Notes: a model not told the origin generated them from the letters alone. Shown: positions 18,119 through 32,244, counted from the stretch's first letter. The stretch: DNA of 64,000 nt from Leptotrichia sp. oral taxon 223 (GCF_013394795.1 NZ_JABXYU010000001.1:1178001-1242000), one strand, 5' to 3'. Translations and numbers: made by a program.

Positions 18119-18160
18119 AAAAAGGCAGAAAAAAACTTCTCTTCAAAAGCCTTCCTGCCT
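18119..18160 (-). terminator. Terminator of GH16 gene
   Basis: Minus strand AGGCAG ... CTGCCT followed by eight T. Same layout as the hairpins at 19377-19416 and 20531-20572. Confidence 0.7.
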
Positions 18161-18192
18161 AAATCACTTCTATCTGTACCAATCAAATTAAA

Positions 18193-19212
18193 TTATTTTT
18201 TCTGATAAACTCTTACATAATCAACTTTCATTTCTGTCGGAAAATCCACATCCCCGTCTCCTCCTGTTTTCTCACTCAATGCCACATTTATCATTATATA
18301 ATAAGGCTGTTTAAATGGATTTTGCAGCCCTTTTCTTTCCAGTTCCTTGTAAGAGAATTTCTTATATACTTTGTTGTTAAATAGCCATTTTATTTCCTTG
18401 TCATCCCATTCTACTGCATAAGTGTTGAAGTTAGTCAATTTTTCCTTAGACCATTTACCTATTTTATAGTCATTACCCTCAAAGGATTCATAAGTATTGT
18501 CACTTTTTAGAACATGAACTGTCCCTGTAACACGGTTCATCTCACCACCATCAGTTTCAACTATATCAATCTCTCCAACTGCTGGCCCTCCCGTAGCTTG
18601 AGAATATCCTTCAGGCCACAGCCAAAACGCAGGCCAAGTCCCAATCCCTTTAGGCATAGCCGCCCTCATTTCAATTTTCCCATACTGCACATTATAGAGG
18701 TTTCTTGTGTGAATTGCTCCAGAACTATATAAAATCTTTCTATCTACACCATCTATTTTTACTTTTTTATCTGTTTCCTTTTTCAATGTGATAATCATAT
18801 TCCCATTTTCAATTTTAACATTATCTCTCAAATAATACTGCTTTGCATTAAATCCATACTGATTAACTAAATTCCCATTTTCATCCAAATAATTTCCTGC
18901 ATTCCAAGGATTTCCATTTTCCCAGTAAGCCCATTTCGTACCATCCAGCTGATTTCCATTAAATTCATCATCCCAAACCAGTTTCCAGCTTTTTCCTCTT
19001 ACCTTAGAAATAAATCTGTTTAATTTCCCCCTTCTAGAACTTTTCACCTCAACCTCAGCTTTACCCTCTATATCTCCTTTCTTTTGCCGAATTTCACTCG
19101 CTGTAACCTCAACTTGCTGAGTACCTGGTATTTCTTGATTTCCCCCTGCAGCAAATACGATATTTCCAGCCAGCACAAACAAAACTGCACTTAAAAAAAT
19201 CTTTTTTTTCAT
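18193..19212 (-). CDS. Secreted GH16 endo-beta-glucanase (laminarinase/lichenase type)
   Basis: A 339-residue protein with signal peptide MKKKIFLSAVLFVLAGNIVFA. After a basic linker (residues 25-70) the GH16 jelly-roll starts at WKLVWDDEFNGNQLDGTKW. The catalytic motif is GEIDIVETDGG (E-I-D-I-V-E, near residue 219), and the C-terminal strand ends in MKVDYVRVYQK. The family cleaves beta-1,3 or beta-1,3-1,4 glucans. A role in using dietary or fungal glucans, or in surface polysaccharide turnover, is an inference. Monocistronic with its own terminator. Confidence 0.93.
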   Translation of the reverse strand: MKKKIFLSAVLFVLAGNIVFAAGGNQEIPGTQQVEVTASEIRQKKGDIEGKAEVEVKSSRRGKLNRFISKVRGKSWKLVWDDEFNGNQLDGTKWAYWENGNPWNAGNYLDENGNLVNQYGFNAKQYYLRDNVKIENGNMIITLKKETDKKVKIDGVDRKILYSSGAIHTRNLYNVQYGKIEMRAAMPKGIGTWPAFWLWPEGYSQATGGPAVGEIDIVETDGGEMNRVTGTVHVLKSDNTYESFEGNDYKIGKWSKEKLTNFNTYAVEWDDKEIKWLFNNKVYKKFSYKELERKGLQNPFKQPYYIMINVALSEKTGGDGDVDFPTEMKVDYVRVYQKK

Positions 19213-19376
19213 AATTTTTTCTCCTTTTTCAAATTATCCCTTCCATTTGTAAAAATTTAAAACAATTTTACAACATATACTCAAATATTTTATACTAATT
19301 TTCATATAAAATCAACCAATTTTTTTTATTCAAAAAAATTCCAAAACATTCTCTAACTTCTATAAAATCAAATTGA

Positions 19377-19416
19377 CAAAAAAGACAAAAAACTCCTTCT
19401 CAAAAGTCTCCCTGTC
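19377..19416 (-). terminator. Terminator of GT2 gene
   Basis: Minus strand AGACA ... TGTCT followed by TTTTTTG, with an inner GGAGACTTTT/GAAGGAGTTTT pairing. Confidence 0.6.
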
Positions 19417-19463
19417 TAAATCACCTTTATTTCAAATAAATACAAAATAATTTTTATTATAAT

Positions 19464-20297
19464 TTATTTTTTATATTTTATCATACATTCCCTGTTTTTC
19501 TCTTTTCTCTCCTTATCAAAAAACCATCCCCACTTATTAAAATACTTTATAGCTGAATTTACGTGCAACATCATCATTTTTCGAGATTTATAAGAGGCTT
19601 TCCCATGCTCATGAATTATTTCTGCCTTCGGATAAAAAACAGTCCTATGCTTCTGCCCAATCCGCCTGCACAAATCATAATCCTCCATATACATAAAGTA
19701 CCTCTTGTCAAACCCGCCAATTTCTTTCAAAACATCTGTCCGTACAAAAATAAAACACCCCGACAAAATCGGAACATCAATTATTTCCTTATAATCATAC
19801 CATTTCATCTCATAATCATAATCCAACTTCTCAACAATCCACTTCAGTGGTAAAAATCTCCTAAATATCAAATTCACAGGTGACGGCAATAACCTGCAAG
19901 ACTTTGTCACTTTCCCATCAAGTCCATATATTTTCGGGCCAATTTGCCCAATATTCCTATTTCCCCTCATATAGTCAACAATTTTTTCAATAGTATTTTC
20001 CTCAAAAAAAACATCCGCATTCACCATCAAATGAAATTCCGACTCCACCTCCCCCTCGATTAATTTCTTAATAACAACATTATGCCCCGTTCCAAACCCA
20101 TCATTCGAATTATTAAAAATATACTCAATCCTATCATCTAAAAACCCTTCTATTAACTCTCTCAATTCATCCTTTTCAGAATTATCAGAGATCCACAGCT
20201 TAAATCTAAGCCTTATTTTCTGAAAACACCCGATAATTTTCCTCAATTCTTCCTGTCCCGTATTATAAGTAACAATACAAGCTGTAAAATCATACAT
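19464..20297 (-). CDS. Family 2 glycosyltransferase (rhamnosyltransferase-like)
   Basis: A 277-residue GT-A fold transferase. N-terminal ACIVTYNTGQEELRKII (nucleotide site), HLMVNADVFFEENT with the metal-binding D-x-D-like NADV near residue 94, and YFMYMEDYDLCRRIG near 197, the ED motif of the catalytic base region. This architecture is common in rhamnosyltransferases of the WcaA/RfbF kind. A link to the nearby rfbBC genes is suggested by proximity only. No membrane segment. Confidence 0.88.
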   Translation of the reverse strand: MYDFTACIVTYNTGQEELRKIIGCFQKIRLRFKLWISDNSEKDELRELIEGFLDDRIEYIFNNSNDGFGTGHNVVIKKLIEGEVESEFHLMVNADVFFEENTIEKIVDYMRGNRNIGQIGPKIYGLDGKVTKSCRLLPSPVNLIFRRFLPLKWIVEKLDYDYEMKWYDYKEIIDVPILSGCFIFVRTDVLKEIGGFDKRYFMYMEDYDLCRRIGQKHRTVFYPKAEIIHEHGKASYKSRKMMMLHVNSAIKYFNKWGWFFDKERKEKNRECMIKYKK

Positions 20298-20530
20298 AAA
20301 CTAACCTCTATCCATATTTTTTATTCACAAAATTATACCATTTTCCTCTATTTCAAACAACTAAATTTTTTACTAATATTATTCTCCATAAAAAAACGAA
20401 TGTTTAATAAATTCTGAATTACATAATATTTAAAAAGAAATTAAAACTTTTTACTCGTAATATGTTTTCTATAGTAAAACTATTAAATTTAAAACACCAT
20501 TAAAAAGTACGAATTTCCTTTCCTGAAAAC
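20298..20530. other. Intergenic stretch with a possible solo MITE end
   Basis: No gene. ATAGTAAAACTATT at 20470-20483 matches the first 14 bases of the right terminal repeat of the element at 46573-46860. No partner end was found nearby. Confidence 0.3.
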
Positions 20531-20572
20531 AAAAAAAGACAAAAAACCTTTTTAAACAAAGTTTTCTTGTCT
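20531..20572 (-). terminator. Terminator of the rRNA operon
   Basis: Minus strand AGACAA-AAAACTTT ... AAAGGTTTT-TTGTCT followed by seven T. It lies 126 bases after the tRNA-Asn gene with no gene between. Confidence 0.75.
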
Positions 20573-20697
20573 AGTTAACAATATTCTTGCAGTAATTTAC
20601 TATCTTGATATTTAGAATAGTATCATTTATTAATATACTGTCCAATACTCTATGTCTTTTTTCTTTAAATCTTTATGATATTTTCACAAAAAAAAAG

Positions 20698-20774
20698 TGG
20701 CGTCCCCGGTTGGACTCGAACCAACGACCCTCTGATTAACAGTCAGATGCTCTAACCGGCTGAGCTACGGAGAC
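20698..20774 (-). tRNA. tRNA-Asn (GTT)
   Basis: Minus-strand cloverleaf with acceptor GTCTCCG / CGGGGAC, anticodon stem CTGAC-TGTTAA-TCAG with anticodon GTT, T-loop GGTTCGAGTCC, and an encoded CCA end. It follows the 5S gene as the last member of the rRNA operon. Confidence 0.96.
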
Positions 20775-20790
20775 ACACAAAAGAAAAAAA

Positions 20791-20905
20791 GTTTGGCAAC
20801 TGCCTATTTTCCCAGGACGAATCCAAGTATCGTAGGCGTAAGCAGACTTAACTGCCGGGTTCGAAATGTGACCGGGTGTATCCCTGCTGCTAACATCACC
20901 AAACT
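20791..20905 (-). rRNA. rrf: 5S ribosomal RNA
   Basis: About 115 bases on the minus strand, ends pairing (AGTTTGGTG ... CCAAACTT), with the typical internal CCGAACCC-like and GGTAGT-region sequences. Lies between 23S and tRNA-Asn. Confidence 0.93.
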
Positions 20906-20964
20906 TTAAAAATTAAATTGTCAAGTTAAGACAATGAGAAATAAATAGTAGTAGTAAAAGATTA

Positions 20965-23870
<2,906 letters not shown>

Positions 23871-23975
23871 CCAGAATAACTTTTACTCCAGTTCATTGTA
23901 ATCTTTTACCTACTATTCATTTCCCATTGTCCTGAACAGAGACATAAGAAGAAGCAGCTAGTGAACTGGCTCCTT

Positions 23976-25490
<1,515 letters not shown>

Positions 25491-25639
25491 TATATCTTCA
25501 TATATTTAATTTCACCTTTGTCTTGACGAGAATCTTATTTGCATAAGCATTCTTGACTTTTATCTATCTTTTACACATTATTGCTTCTTCTATTCTTATC
25601 TCAATTGTCCTTCGACACAGTTTTGTATCGACAAGATAT

Positions 25640-25668
25640 ATATTACCATAATTGGATTTCTTTGTCAA
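25640..25668 (-). promoter_or_regulatory. rRNA operon promoter
   Basis: Minus strand TTGACA (25663-25668), 17-base spacer, TAATAT (25640-25645), about 150 bases upstream of the 16S gene. Confidence 0.8.
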
Positions 25669-25702
25669 CTACTTTTTTTCAAAAAATTTGCATTTTTTGT
25701 AA

Positions 25703-26428
25703 TTATAAAGGTTTCTTTACTGGTATTCCTACTTTTCTAGGATATTTTTCGTTTGTTTTTTGAAGTTTTATAATTTCCAATATTATTCTTGGATCTTTGC
25801 TTTCTGGAAGTTTAAATTCAAATGTTTTGTTTATTTTTGAATTTAGAATCTTTAAAGCATTTTTTGATTCTTCTATTTCATTTAGATTTAATTTTTGCGG
25901 TAAAAAGCGTCCATTTACCTTTATGAACGGAATCATGTATTCCAGTATTATCCTTAAATTTGCTACTCCTCGGCAAAGTGCAACATCAAAACTTTCTCTT
26001 TTATCTTTTATCAGTTCTTCAGCACGTTCAAAACTTGTGGTTACATTCTGTAAATTTAATTCTTTTATGACTTCATTTATGAATTCTATTTTTTTCCTTA
26101 CTGAATCTACTAACAAAAATTTTTTCTCTGGATAGTAAATGGCAAGTACAAATCCAGGAAATCCAGCGCCTGTTCCCACATCGATAAAAGATTTTTCATC
26201 ATTATTTTTTATAACTTTTGTTAAAAGTAATGAATCTATAAAGTGTTTTTCCAGCATTCCTTTTTTATCCCGAATTGCTGTCAGATTCATGACTTGATTT
26301 TTTTTATATAAAAGCTCCAAGAATTCTAGCATTTGGGTTATTTTTTTATCTTCCACTTTAATTTCTGATTTTAAAAGTAAATTCAAGAAATATTCTCTTA
26401 AATCATTTCCTTCATTTAAATTTTTCAC
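25703..26428 (-). CDS. rsmG: 16S rRNA (guanine-527-N7) methyltransferase
   Basis: A 241-residue SAM-dependent methyltransferase (GidB family). The SAM loop is FIDVGTGAGFPGFVLAIYYP near residue 85, LLVDSVRKKIEF follows as the acidic end of strand 2, and VALCRGVANL is the catalytic region. It modifies G527 of 16S rRNA. Located just upstream of the rRNA operon and downstream of mnmG, the classic gidA-gidB arrangement, though here 180 bases apart. Confidence 0.95.
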   Translation of the reverse strand: MKNLNEGNDLREYFLNLLLKSEIKVEDKKITQMLEFLELLYKKNQVMNLTAIRDKKGMLEKHFIDSLLLTKVIKNNDEKSFIDVGTGAGFPGFVLAIYYPEKKFLLVDSVRKKIEFINEVIKELNLQNVTTSFERAEELIKDKRESFDVALCRGVANLRIILEYMIPFIKVNGRFLPQKLNLNEIEESKNALKILNSKINKTFEFKLPESKDPRIILEIIKLQKTNEKYPRKVGIPVKKPL

Positions 26429-26609
26429 TTTTTCTCCTTATTTTTTAAAATATTTTCATAATTTGTAAAAGTTTAGAATGCCTAATAATTACAACGTTTT
26501 TACAGTTCTAAGTTCTATCATTTTCTACAGTGTTTTTGTAACAAAAGTTTAATATTTTAGATAAAAACACTGTATTCAGTCAAGTTTTGCATTATTACTT
26601 TGCAATCAC

Positions 26610-28532
26610 CTATTTTAAAACTCCGTCCAGATACATTAATAGTACTGAAATATCTGCCGGTGTTACTCCAGACATTCTGGAAGCCTGCCCCACATTATAT
26701 GGCTGGTTTTCCTTTAATCTCTGTTTTGCTTCTCTTGTAATTCCTTTCATGTTATCATAGTCAAAGTTCTTGGGAATTCTTTTGTCGTCCATTTTTTTTT
26801 GTTTTTCCATAATTTGCGTGGCTTTGGCGATGTAGCCCTCATATTTTATCTGAACTTCGATTTGATATTCTGTTTCATCGTCAAAACTTAAATTTGGTAC
26901 ATTTTCAATGCTTTCAGCGATATATTTTATATCCTGATACGTAACTTTTGGACGGCGTAAGATTTCCTTTAAAGTAGTTCCGCTTTTTAGGCTTTCACCG
27001 TATTTATCAAGAATTTCCATTAGTCTTTGATTACTGCTTCCTAGTTTTATATTTTCAAGGTTTTCTATTGTTTCCTTAACATTTTTTTTCTTTTTCTGTA
27101 CAATATCATAATATTTTTTATCAAGAAGTCCGATTTTAAAAGCCTTTTCAGAAAGTCTTATATCAGCATTGTCTTCACGTAAAATAAGGCGGAACTCAGA
27201 TCTTGCGGTAAACATTCTGTATGGCTCAAACAATTCCTTATTTATTAAATCGTCTATCATTGTCCCAATGTATGAACTTTCCCTGTCTAAAATAAACGGT
27301 TCTTGTCCTTTTATCTTTAAAGAGGCATTAATTCCAGCGATAATTCCCTGAGCAGCCGCTTCTTCATAACCGCTTGTACCATTTAACTGTCCAGCCAAAT
27401 AAAGCCCCTTTACTTTACGAGTTTCAAGAGTGTAGTCAAGTTCGCTAGGGTTTACAATATCATATTCCACAGCATACCCATATCGCATTATATGGGCGTT
27501 TTCCAGTCCATCAATTGTATTTACTATCTTCTGCTGCAAACTAGCGGGATAACTTGTGGAAAGTCCACTTATGTAGACTTCCGCCGTGGCAAATCCTTCT
27601 GGCTCCAAAAATAGATGATGGCTATCCTTATCATTAAATTTTACAACTTTATCTTCAATTGACGGGCAGTATCTTGGCCCTGTGCTACTTATGCTTCCAT
27701 TATACATTGGTGCTTTGTCCAGATTATCAAGTATTATTTTATGCGTTGTTTCATTTGTCCGTGTTAAATAGCAGGATAATTGAGGTTTTTCTAAAACTTC
27801 ACTATTTGGAGTTCTCATTGAAAATTTTAATGGAATACCTGTTATTCCTGGCTGTTTTTCCAATTTTTCCAGATTTAATGTTCTAATATCAAGTCTAGGC
27901 GGTGTCCCTGTCTTGAATCTATCCATTTTAAATCCTAACGATTTTAAGGAATCTGTAAGGTCATCTGCTGATAACTCTCCCATTCTTCCACCTTTCACCC
28001 TTTTATCTCCAATGTATAAAAGTCCTCTCAAGAATGTTCCTGTTGCAAGTACAACCGCTTTGGCAAAAAATTCCATTCCTGTCTTAGTTCTTATCCCTTT
28101 TATAACTTTTTCAGTTCTTCTAGAATCACTTTCAAAAATTTCAACTTCTTCAACGATTAATTCTGTGACAATATCTTGAACAGCATCTAAATTTTGCTGA
28201 CTTTCTATTGTTTTCTTCATCTCCCTTGCATAAATTTTTCTATCCGCCTGAGCCCTTAATGAACGAACTGCCGGTCCTTTTTTCGTATTCAGAATTCTCA
28301 TTTGTACAAAGCTTTTGTCCATATTTCGTCCAATTTCTCCGCCTAGCGCATCAACTTCCTTAGCCAAATGGCTTTTTGCAGGCCCTCCAACTGATGGATT
28401 ACAGGACATAACACCTATATTATCTAGCGTTATTGTAAAAATGGCTGTATTCAGCCCTAATCTTGCTGATGCCAATGCCGCTTCAATCCCTGCGTGCCCA
28501 GCACCAACTACAATTACATCATAATTTCTCAT
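26610..28532 (-). CDS. mnmG: tRNA uridine 5-carboxymethylaminomethyl modification enzyme MnmG
   Basis: An FAD-dependent enzyme of about 640 residues from this start that, with MnmE, modifies wobble uridine-34 of tRNAs. FAD site YDVIVVGAGHAGIEAALASA at the N-terminus; SCNPSVGGPAKSHLAKEVD; second motif LYLAGQLNGTSGYEEAAAQG near residue 365; C-terminal ARMSGVTPAD-like end (ASRMSGVTPADISVLL). The frame is open to a TTG at 28601, but the family starts at MRNYDVIVVG (28532). The preferred ATG has no clear ribosome site; a start-stop ATGTAA with a good GGAG site lies upstream near 28590. Confidence 0.94.
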   Translation of the reverse strand: MRNYDVIVVGAGHAGIEAALASARLGLNTAIFTITLDNIGVMSCNPSVGGPAKSHLAKEVDALGGEIGRNMDKSFVQMRILNTKKGPAVRSLRAQADRKIYAREMKKTIESQQNLDAVQDIVTELIVEEVEIFESDSRRTEKVIKGIRTKTGMEFFAKAVVLATGTFLRGLLYIGDKRVKGGRMGELSADDLTDSLKSLGFKMDRFKTGTPPRLDIRTLNLEKLEKQPGITGIPLKFSMRTPNSEVLEKPQLSCYLTRTNETTHKIILDNLDKAPMYNGSISSTGPRYCPSIEDKVVKFNDKDSHHLFLEPEGFATAEVYISGLSTSYPASLQQKIVNTIDGLENAHIMRYGYAVEYDIVNPSELDYTLETRKVKGLYLAGQLNGTSGYEEAAAQGIIAGINASLKIKGQEPFILDRESSYIGTMIDDLINKELFEPYRMFTARSEFRLILREDNADIRLSEKAFKIGLLDKKYYDIVQKKKKNVKETIENLENIKLGSSNQRLMEILDKYGESLKSGTTLKEILRRPKVTYQDIKYIAESIENVPNLSFDDETEYQIEVQIKYEGYIAKATQIMEKQKKMDDKRIPKNFDYDNMKGITREAKQRLKENQPYNVGQASRMSGVTPADISVLLMYLDGVLK

Positions 28533-28733
28533 TTTATTTATAAATTGTAATTTTTTATTTTCAAAATAATACTTTGACTTAAAATTACATTCTCCTTTCA
28601 ATTCCAGTTCTTTTTATAAATCCATTATATATTAATATTTTGTTTTTTTCAATAAAGTATTTTTCAAAAAAGAAAAAACGAGTCATACAACCCGTTCTTA
28701 TTTATTTAATTAATTATATTTTATTTTCTGTTT

Positions 28734-29071
28734 TGGTGGAAATGACGGGAATCGAACCCGTGTCCAAAATAAAAGTCCTTACTATCTTCTACAAGTTTAG
28801 TCTATTTAACGCTTTAACCGTTAGATATTAAACAGACAAAAGTCTAAAGGCGAGATTATAAGATTTCCTCAAATGACATAATCATACATTTGAGTAAGCC
28901 ATTAAAAATGACATCATCTAATGGAAAAATGGCGTTTCCAAAAGAGATGAGCCGCTATCTTAGGCAGCTAATGCGTAATTATCGTTTCCGATTATTTTTA
29001 AGTTGGATTTTAAAGCTCCCGCTTACTTGCCAATAATAATCTTTTTATCCTGTCGAAACCAAAACATTCCC
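28734..29071 (-). ncRNA. ssrA: tmRNA
   Basis: Minus strand, 338 bases. The 5' end GGGAATGTTTTGGTTTCGACAG and the 3' end with T-loop GGGTTCGATTCCCGTC and CATTTCCACCA pair as a tRNA-Ala-like acceptor (GGGAATG / CATTTCC). The tag reading frame ends in GNDNYALAA and a TAA stop (about 28960-28993). tmRNA rescues stalled ribosomes with SmpB, which is not in the window. Confidence 0.95.
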
Positions 29072-29147
29072 TTAATTATTCATTTTTTAACTTTCAAGTC
29101 ATTCTACCACAAAAACATTTATTTTTCAACAGCAATTTTAAATTCTT

Positions 29148-29663
29148 TTAATGTTTTGGTGCAAAAAGGCTTATTACACCATAAGATGCTAAAGTCATTA
29201 TTACTGCGGCTATTATTACTCCCAGCACAATATAAAAAAACGATTTTTTTCTCTCAAACTGAAGCAATGCCGCAATTAATGCACCTGTCCAAGCACCTGT
29301 TCCTGGAAACGGAATTGCCACAAACAGCATTAATCCAATAAATTCCCCAGTTGCTAACCCTTCACTCCGTTTTTTCGCACGATTTTCTATTTTTTCAACA
29401 AATTTTACCATAATATTATGTTTTTTCATAAATTCAAAGGCTTTTACTGAAAACAGCAGAATAAATGGTACAGGAAGCATATTTCCAATAATCGAAACAA
29501 TCATATTTAAGTACCAGGGCAATCCAATAGCCGCTCCAATCGGTATTGCACCACGAAGCTCAATTATAGGCAGCATTGATATAAGAAATATTCCAATCAC
29601 TTTGTTTAAAAGTGGAGCTCCAATTAAAGTTACCTTTATAAAATTTTTAAAAGATTCCATCAT
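29148..29663 (-). CDS. Small multidrug-export-type membrane protein (COG2426)
   Basis: A 171-residue integral membrane protein. Four to five hydrophobic segments, with the family stretch LPIIELRGAIPIGAAIGLPW near residue 30 and LMLFVAIPFPGTGAWTGALI near 113. It matches the Sm_multidrug_ex family (PF06695), whose export role is poorly tested. Inner-membrane location is expected. It lies between the tmRNA gene and the bicupin and has no obvious partner. Confidence 0.85.
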   Translation of the reverse strand: MMESFKNFIKVTLIGAPLLNKVIGIFLISMLPIIELRGAIPIGAAIGLPWYLNMIVSIIGNMLPVPFILLFSVKAFEFMKKHNIMVKFVEKIENRAKKRSEGLATGEFIGLMLFVAIPFPGTGAWTGALIAALLQFERKKSFFYIVLGVIIAAVIMTLASYGVISLFAPKH

Positions 29664-29748
29664 TTTTATTTTTCAATTTCTCCCTTATAGTTTATTTACG
29701 TTGATTTGAGATAACGTATAATCTTTTTGTCAAAATAAATTTTCGTAT

Positions 29749-29791
29749 AAAAAGCTGTATAAAAGGACTTCACTATATCTATACAGCTTTT
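29749..29791 (-). terminator. Terminator after bicupin gene
   Basis: A perfect twelve-base stem AAAAGCTGTATA / TATACAGCTTTT with T-runs at both sides; usable on either strand. Confidence 0.75.
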
Positions 29792-29853
29792 CATTTAATA
29801 TGTAATTTTTTTCAATAAAATTATCATCTTATAAAAAATAAAGTTACAAGTTT

Positions 29854-30528
29854 TTATTCTTTAACAAGTATTAATAACATTTTAAAATTTTCTGTTTCAG
29901 CTTCTACAGCATGAGGTATATTTGCTGGAAGAACCGCACTTTCACCTTTTTTCACAACAAACGGTTTCCCATCAACATAATATTTCCCCTCTCCATCAAG
30001 TACAGTAACTAAAGCATCTCCTGGAGCTTTGTGTGGATCAAGGCTCTCACCTTTCCAAAAAGACATAACTGTCATTACCAAATTTGGTTTTGCCACCAAA
30101 TTTTTGCTTACAATTTTTCCCTCCTGATAGTCAACAATTTCAGAAAGATTAAATGCACTTGCACTTTCCAGCATTTTTAATGTCGTATTTTCCATATTTT
30201 TATCTCCTATCTTTTCTCCAACTTCAATTAATTTCAAATTATTTCTTGCCTCAATCGAATAATTATGATTTGCCGCTATTTCCAAAAAATCTCCTCTAGA
30301 AATCATTTTTTTACTATTTTCAATAAAAATCTCTCCGTTGCCGTTAAAACAGTAATAATATCTGTTTCCAAGCATGGTTTCTGCTGTTATTTCCTCATCT
30401 TTTGCCAAAGAAAATAAAGAAATATAGCTGTTTGGCTGATTTAAAATTCTCATGCTTACAACTTCAGCTTCCTTAGATGTGATAAGTTCATTAAAATTTA
30501 TCGGTTTTGCCATTTCTATTTTAACCAT
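29854..30528 (-). CDS. Bicupin protein
   Basis: A 224-residue protein with two cupin domains. The second, residues about 145-224, is clear: DPHKAPGDALVTVLDGEGKYYVDG, then PANIPHAVEAETENF. The first, residues 40-110, has YYYCFNGNGEIFIE and a degenerate metal site. Cupins of this arrangement bind small ligands or act as metal-dependent isomerases or dioxygenases; the substrate cannot be told. Cytoplasmic. Monocistronic with its own terminator. Confidence 0.85.
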   Translation of the reverse strand: MVKIEMAKPINFNELITSKEAEVVSMRILNQPNSYISLFSLAKDEEITAETMLGNRYYYCFNGNGEIFIENSKKMISRGDFLEIAANHNYSIEARNNLKLIEVGEKIGDKNMENTTLKMLESASAFNLSEIVDYQEGKIVSKNLVAKPNLVMTVMSFWKGESLDPHKAPGDALVTVLDGEGKYYVDGKPFVVKKGESAVLPANIPHAVEAETENFKMLLILVKE

Positions 30529-30668
30529 AAATCTCTCCTTTGTTGCTTTAAAATAGTTTCTAAATAATTTTGTTATAGTATAACATATATTTTACAAAAT
30601 ATAAATTAATTTTTTTTTCAAGAAAATCTGAAATGATGAAAAGAAAAATTAGAAATAAAAATAAAAAG

Positions 30669-30694
30669 AAAACCGACTATTCCTAGCCGATTTT
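30669..30694 (-). terminator. Terminator of gapA
   Basis: Minus strand AAAATCGGCTA / TAGTCGGTTTT with a 4-base loop, followed by CTTTTTATTTTT. Confidence 0.8.
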
Positions 30695-30728
30695 CAAAGT
30701 TAATTTTTAAGATTTCTGTTTAAATCAA

Positions 30729-31742
30729 TTATTTAGCAATTTTGCTTGCGAAGTATCCTAAAGTTCTGATTAATTGAGAAGTATAAGACATTTCGTTGTC
30801 ATACCAAGATACTGTTTTAACTAATTGAGCATCTCCATTTTGAACAATTTTAGTTTGAGTTGCATCAAATAATGATCCAAAGTGAATTCCAACAATGTCA
30901 GAAGATACTAATGGTTCTTCAGTGTATCCGAATGATTCATTAGCTGCTGCTTTCATTGCTGCATTTACTTCATCAACAGTTACTTTTTTGTTTAAGATAG
31001 ATACTAATTCAGTTAATGAACCAGTTGGAACAGGTACTCTTTGAGCAGCTCCATCTAATTTTCCGTTTAATTCAGGTACTACTAATCCAATTGCTTTTGC
31101 GGCTCCTGTTGAGTTAGGTACGATATTTACTGCAGCAGCTCTTGCTCTTCTTAAGTCACCTTTTCTGTGAGGTGCATCTAATGTGTTTTGGTCTCCTGTG
31201 TAAGCGTGGATAGTTGTCATTGTTCCAGTTACGATTCCAAATTTATCATTTAATGCTTTAGCCATTGGTGCTAAACAGTTAGTTGTACAAGAAGCTCCTG
31301 AAATAACTGTTTCTGAACCATCCAAGATTTCGTGGTTTACATTGTAAACTACAGTTTTAACATCATTTCCACCAGGTGCAGTAATAACTACTTTTTTAGC
31401 TCCTGCTTTTACGTGTTTTTCAGCTTTTTCTTTAGTTGCAAAGAAACCTGTTGCTTCTAATACTACGTCTACTCCTAATTTTCCCCAAGGTAATTTTTCA
31501 GGATCAGCTTCTGCGAAAACTTTAATTTCATTTCCGTTTACTACGAAAGCTCCTTCTTTAACTTCAATAGTTCCATTGAATCTTCCTTGAGATGAATCAT
31601 ATTTGAATAAGTGTGCTAACATTTTAGCATCTGTTAAGTCATTAATTGCTACAACTTCAAATTTATCTGTTTGTTCAGACATTAATCTCAATGCTAATCT
31701 CCCGATTCTTCCAAATCCATTAATTGCTACTTTAACTGCCAT
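30729..31742 (-). CDS. gapA: Glyceraldehyde-3-phosphate dehydrogenase
   Basis: A 337-residue NAD-dependent glycolytic enzyme. NAD fold [16 protein letters not shown]; catalytic Cys152 in [11 protein letters not shown]; catalytic His in the [11 protein letters not shown] region; [13 protein letters not shown]-terminal [12 protein letters not shown]. Strong ribosome site (AGGAGGTATTATT before ATG) and codon use biased to few codons, consistent with high expression. Monocistronic with promoter at 31804-31832 and a strong terminator. Confidence 0.98.
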   Translation of the reverse strand: MAVKVAINGFGRIGRLALRLMSEQTDKFEVVAINDLTDAKMLAHLFKYDSSQGRFNGTIEVKEGAFVVNGNEIKVFAEADPEKLPWGKLGVDVVLEATGFFATKEKAEKHVKAGAKKVVITAPGGNDVKTVVYNVNHEILDGSETVISGASCTTNCLAPMAKALNDKFGIVTGTMTTIHAYTGDQNTLDAPHRKGDLRRARAAAVNIVPNSTGAAKAIGLVVPELNGKLDGAAQRVPVPTGSLTELVSILNKKVTVDEVNAAMKAAANESFGYTEEPLVSSDIVGIHFGSLFDATQTKIVQNGDAQLVKTVSWYDNEMSYTSQLIRTLGYFASKIAK

Positions 31743-31803
31743 TTTAATAATACCTCCTAAAAATTTTAATATATATTAATAATATATTGTTTCTTACAAT
31801 TTG

Positions 31804-31832
31804 AGTATACCATATTTTTTTTGAATTTTCAA
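31804..31832 (-). promoter_or_regulatory. Promoter of gapA
   Basis: Minus strand TTGAAA (31827-31832), 17-base spacer, TATACT (31804-31809). Confidence 0.65.
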
Positions 31833-31955
31833 CAGTCAGAAATTAATAAAATTTTATATTGTGATTATTAAAAAATTATATAAGTTTTATATTTTCTAAA
31901 TACAAAAAAAACTGCCAAAAAACAGCAGCTATACATTACATAATTTATATTAAAA

Positions 31956-32030
31956 TGGCTGGGCTGAATGGATTCGAACCATTGCATGCTGGAGTCAAAG
32001 TCCAGTGCCTTACCGCTTGGCGACAGCCCA
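31956..32030 (-). tRNA. tRNA-Gln (TTG)
   Basis: Minus-strand cloverleaf, acceptor TGGGCTG / CAGCCCA, anticodon stem CTGGA-CTTTGAC-TCCAG with anticodon TTG, T-loop GGTTCGAATCC, encoded CCA. The U-A-like first pair fits tRNA-Gln. Confidence 0.95.
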
Positions 32031-32116
32031 ACAACATTTCCTAAGACAAGAATTATTATACAAAAAAATTTCCATTTTGTCAACACTTTATTTTACAATT
32101 TTCAAAATTATTTTTT

Positions 32117-32141
32117 GGGGGTGTATTGTCAAGTCAAGTAA
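32117..32141. repeat. Short motif shared with 7329-7348
   Basis: G-run followed by GTATTGTCAAGTCAAGT; at 7329 the same orientation reads GGGGTATTGTCAAATCAAGT. Seventeen bases match with one difference. It could be a leftover end of a mobile element. Confidence 0.3.
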
Positions 32142-32162
32142 TATGTAACACCGAAAATGTAA

Positions 32163-32203
32163 ATAAGATACTGTCCTGTAACTTATAAACAAAACAGTAT
32201 CTT
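32163..32203 (-). terminator. Hairpin after the secreted-paralogue cluster
   Basis: A perfect eleven-base stem TAAGATACTGT / ACAGTATCTTA with a 19-base loop, 42 bases beyond the last stop. The T-run is poor (TTATTTACATTTT), so termination is likely but not sure. Confidence 0.5.
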
Positions 32204-32244
32204 ACATGCATAGCATACTAAAAAACTCTTTTTAAACCTACTTT

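Noticed and set aside
28580-28601. TTG start and a start-stop ATGTAA upstream of mnmG as regulatory upstream frame
   Set aside because: A good ribosome site precedes the ATGTAA, but a single start-stop pair in AT-rich DNA is too weak to call; mentioned only in the mnmG entry.
28640-28831. 63-codon plus-strand frame
   Set aside because: It reads antisense through the 3' end of tmRNA.
31868-32086. 72-codon minus-strand frame
   Set aside because: It contains the tRNA-Gln gene.
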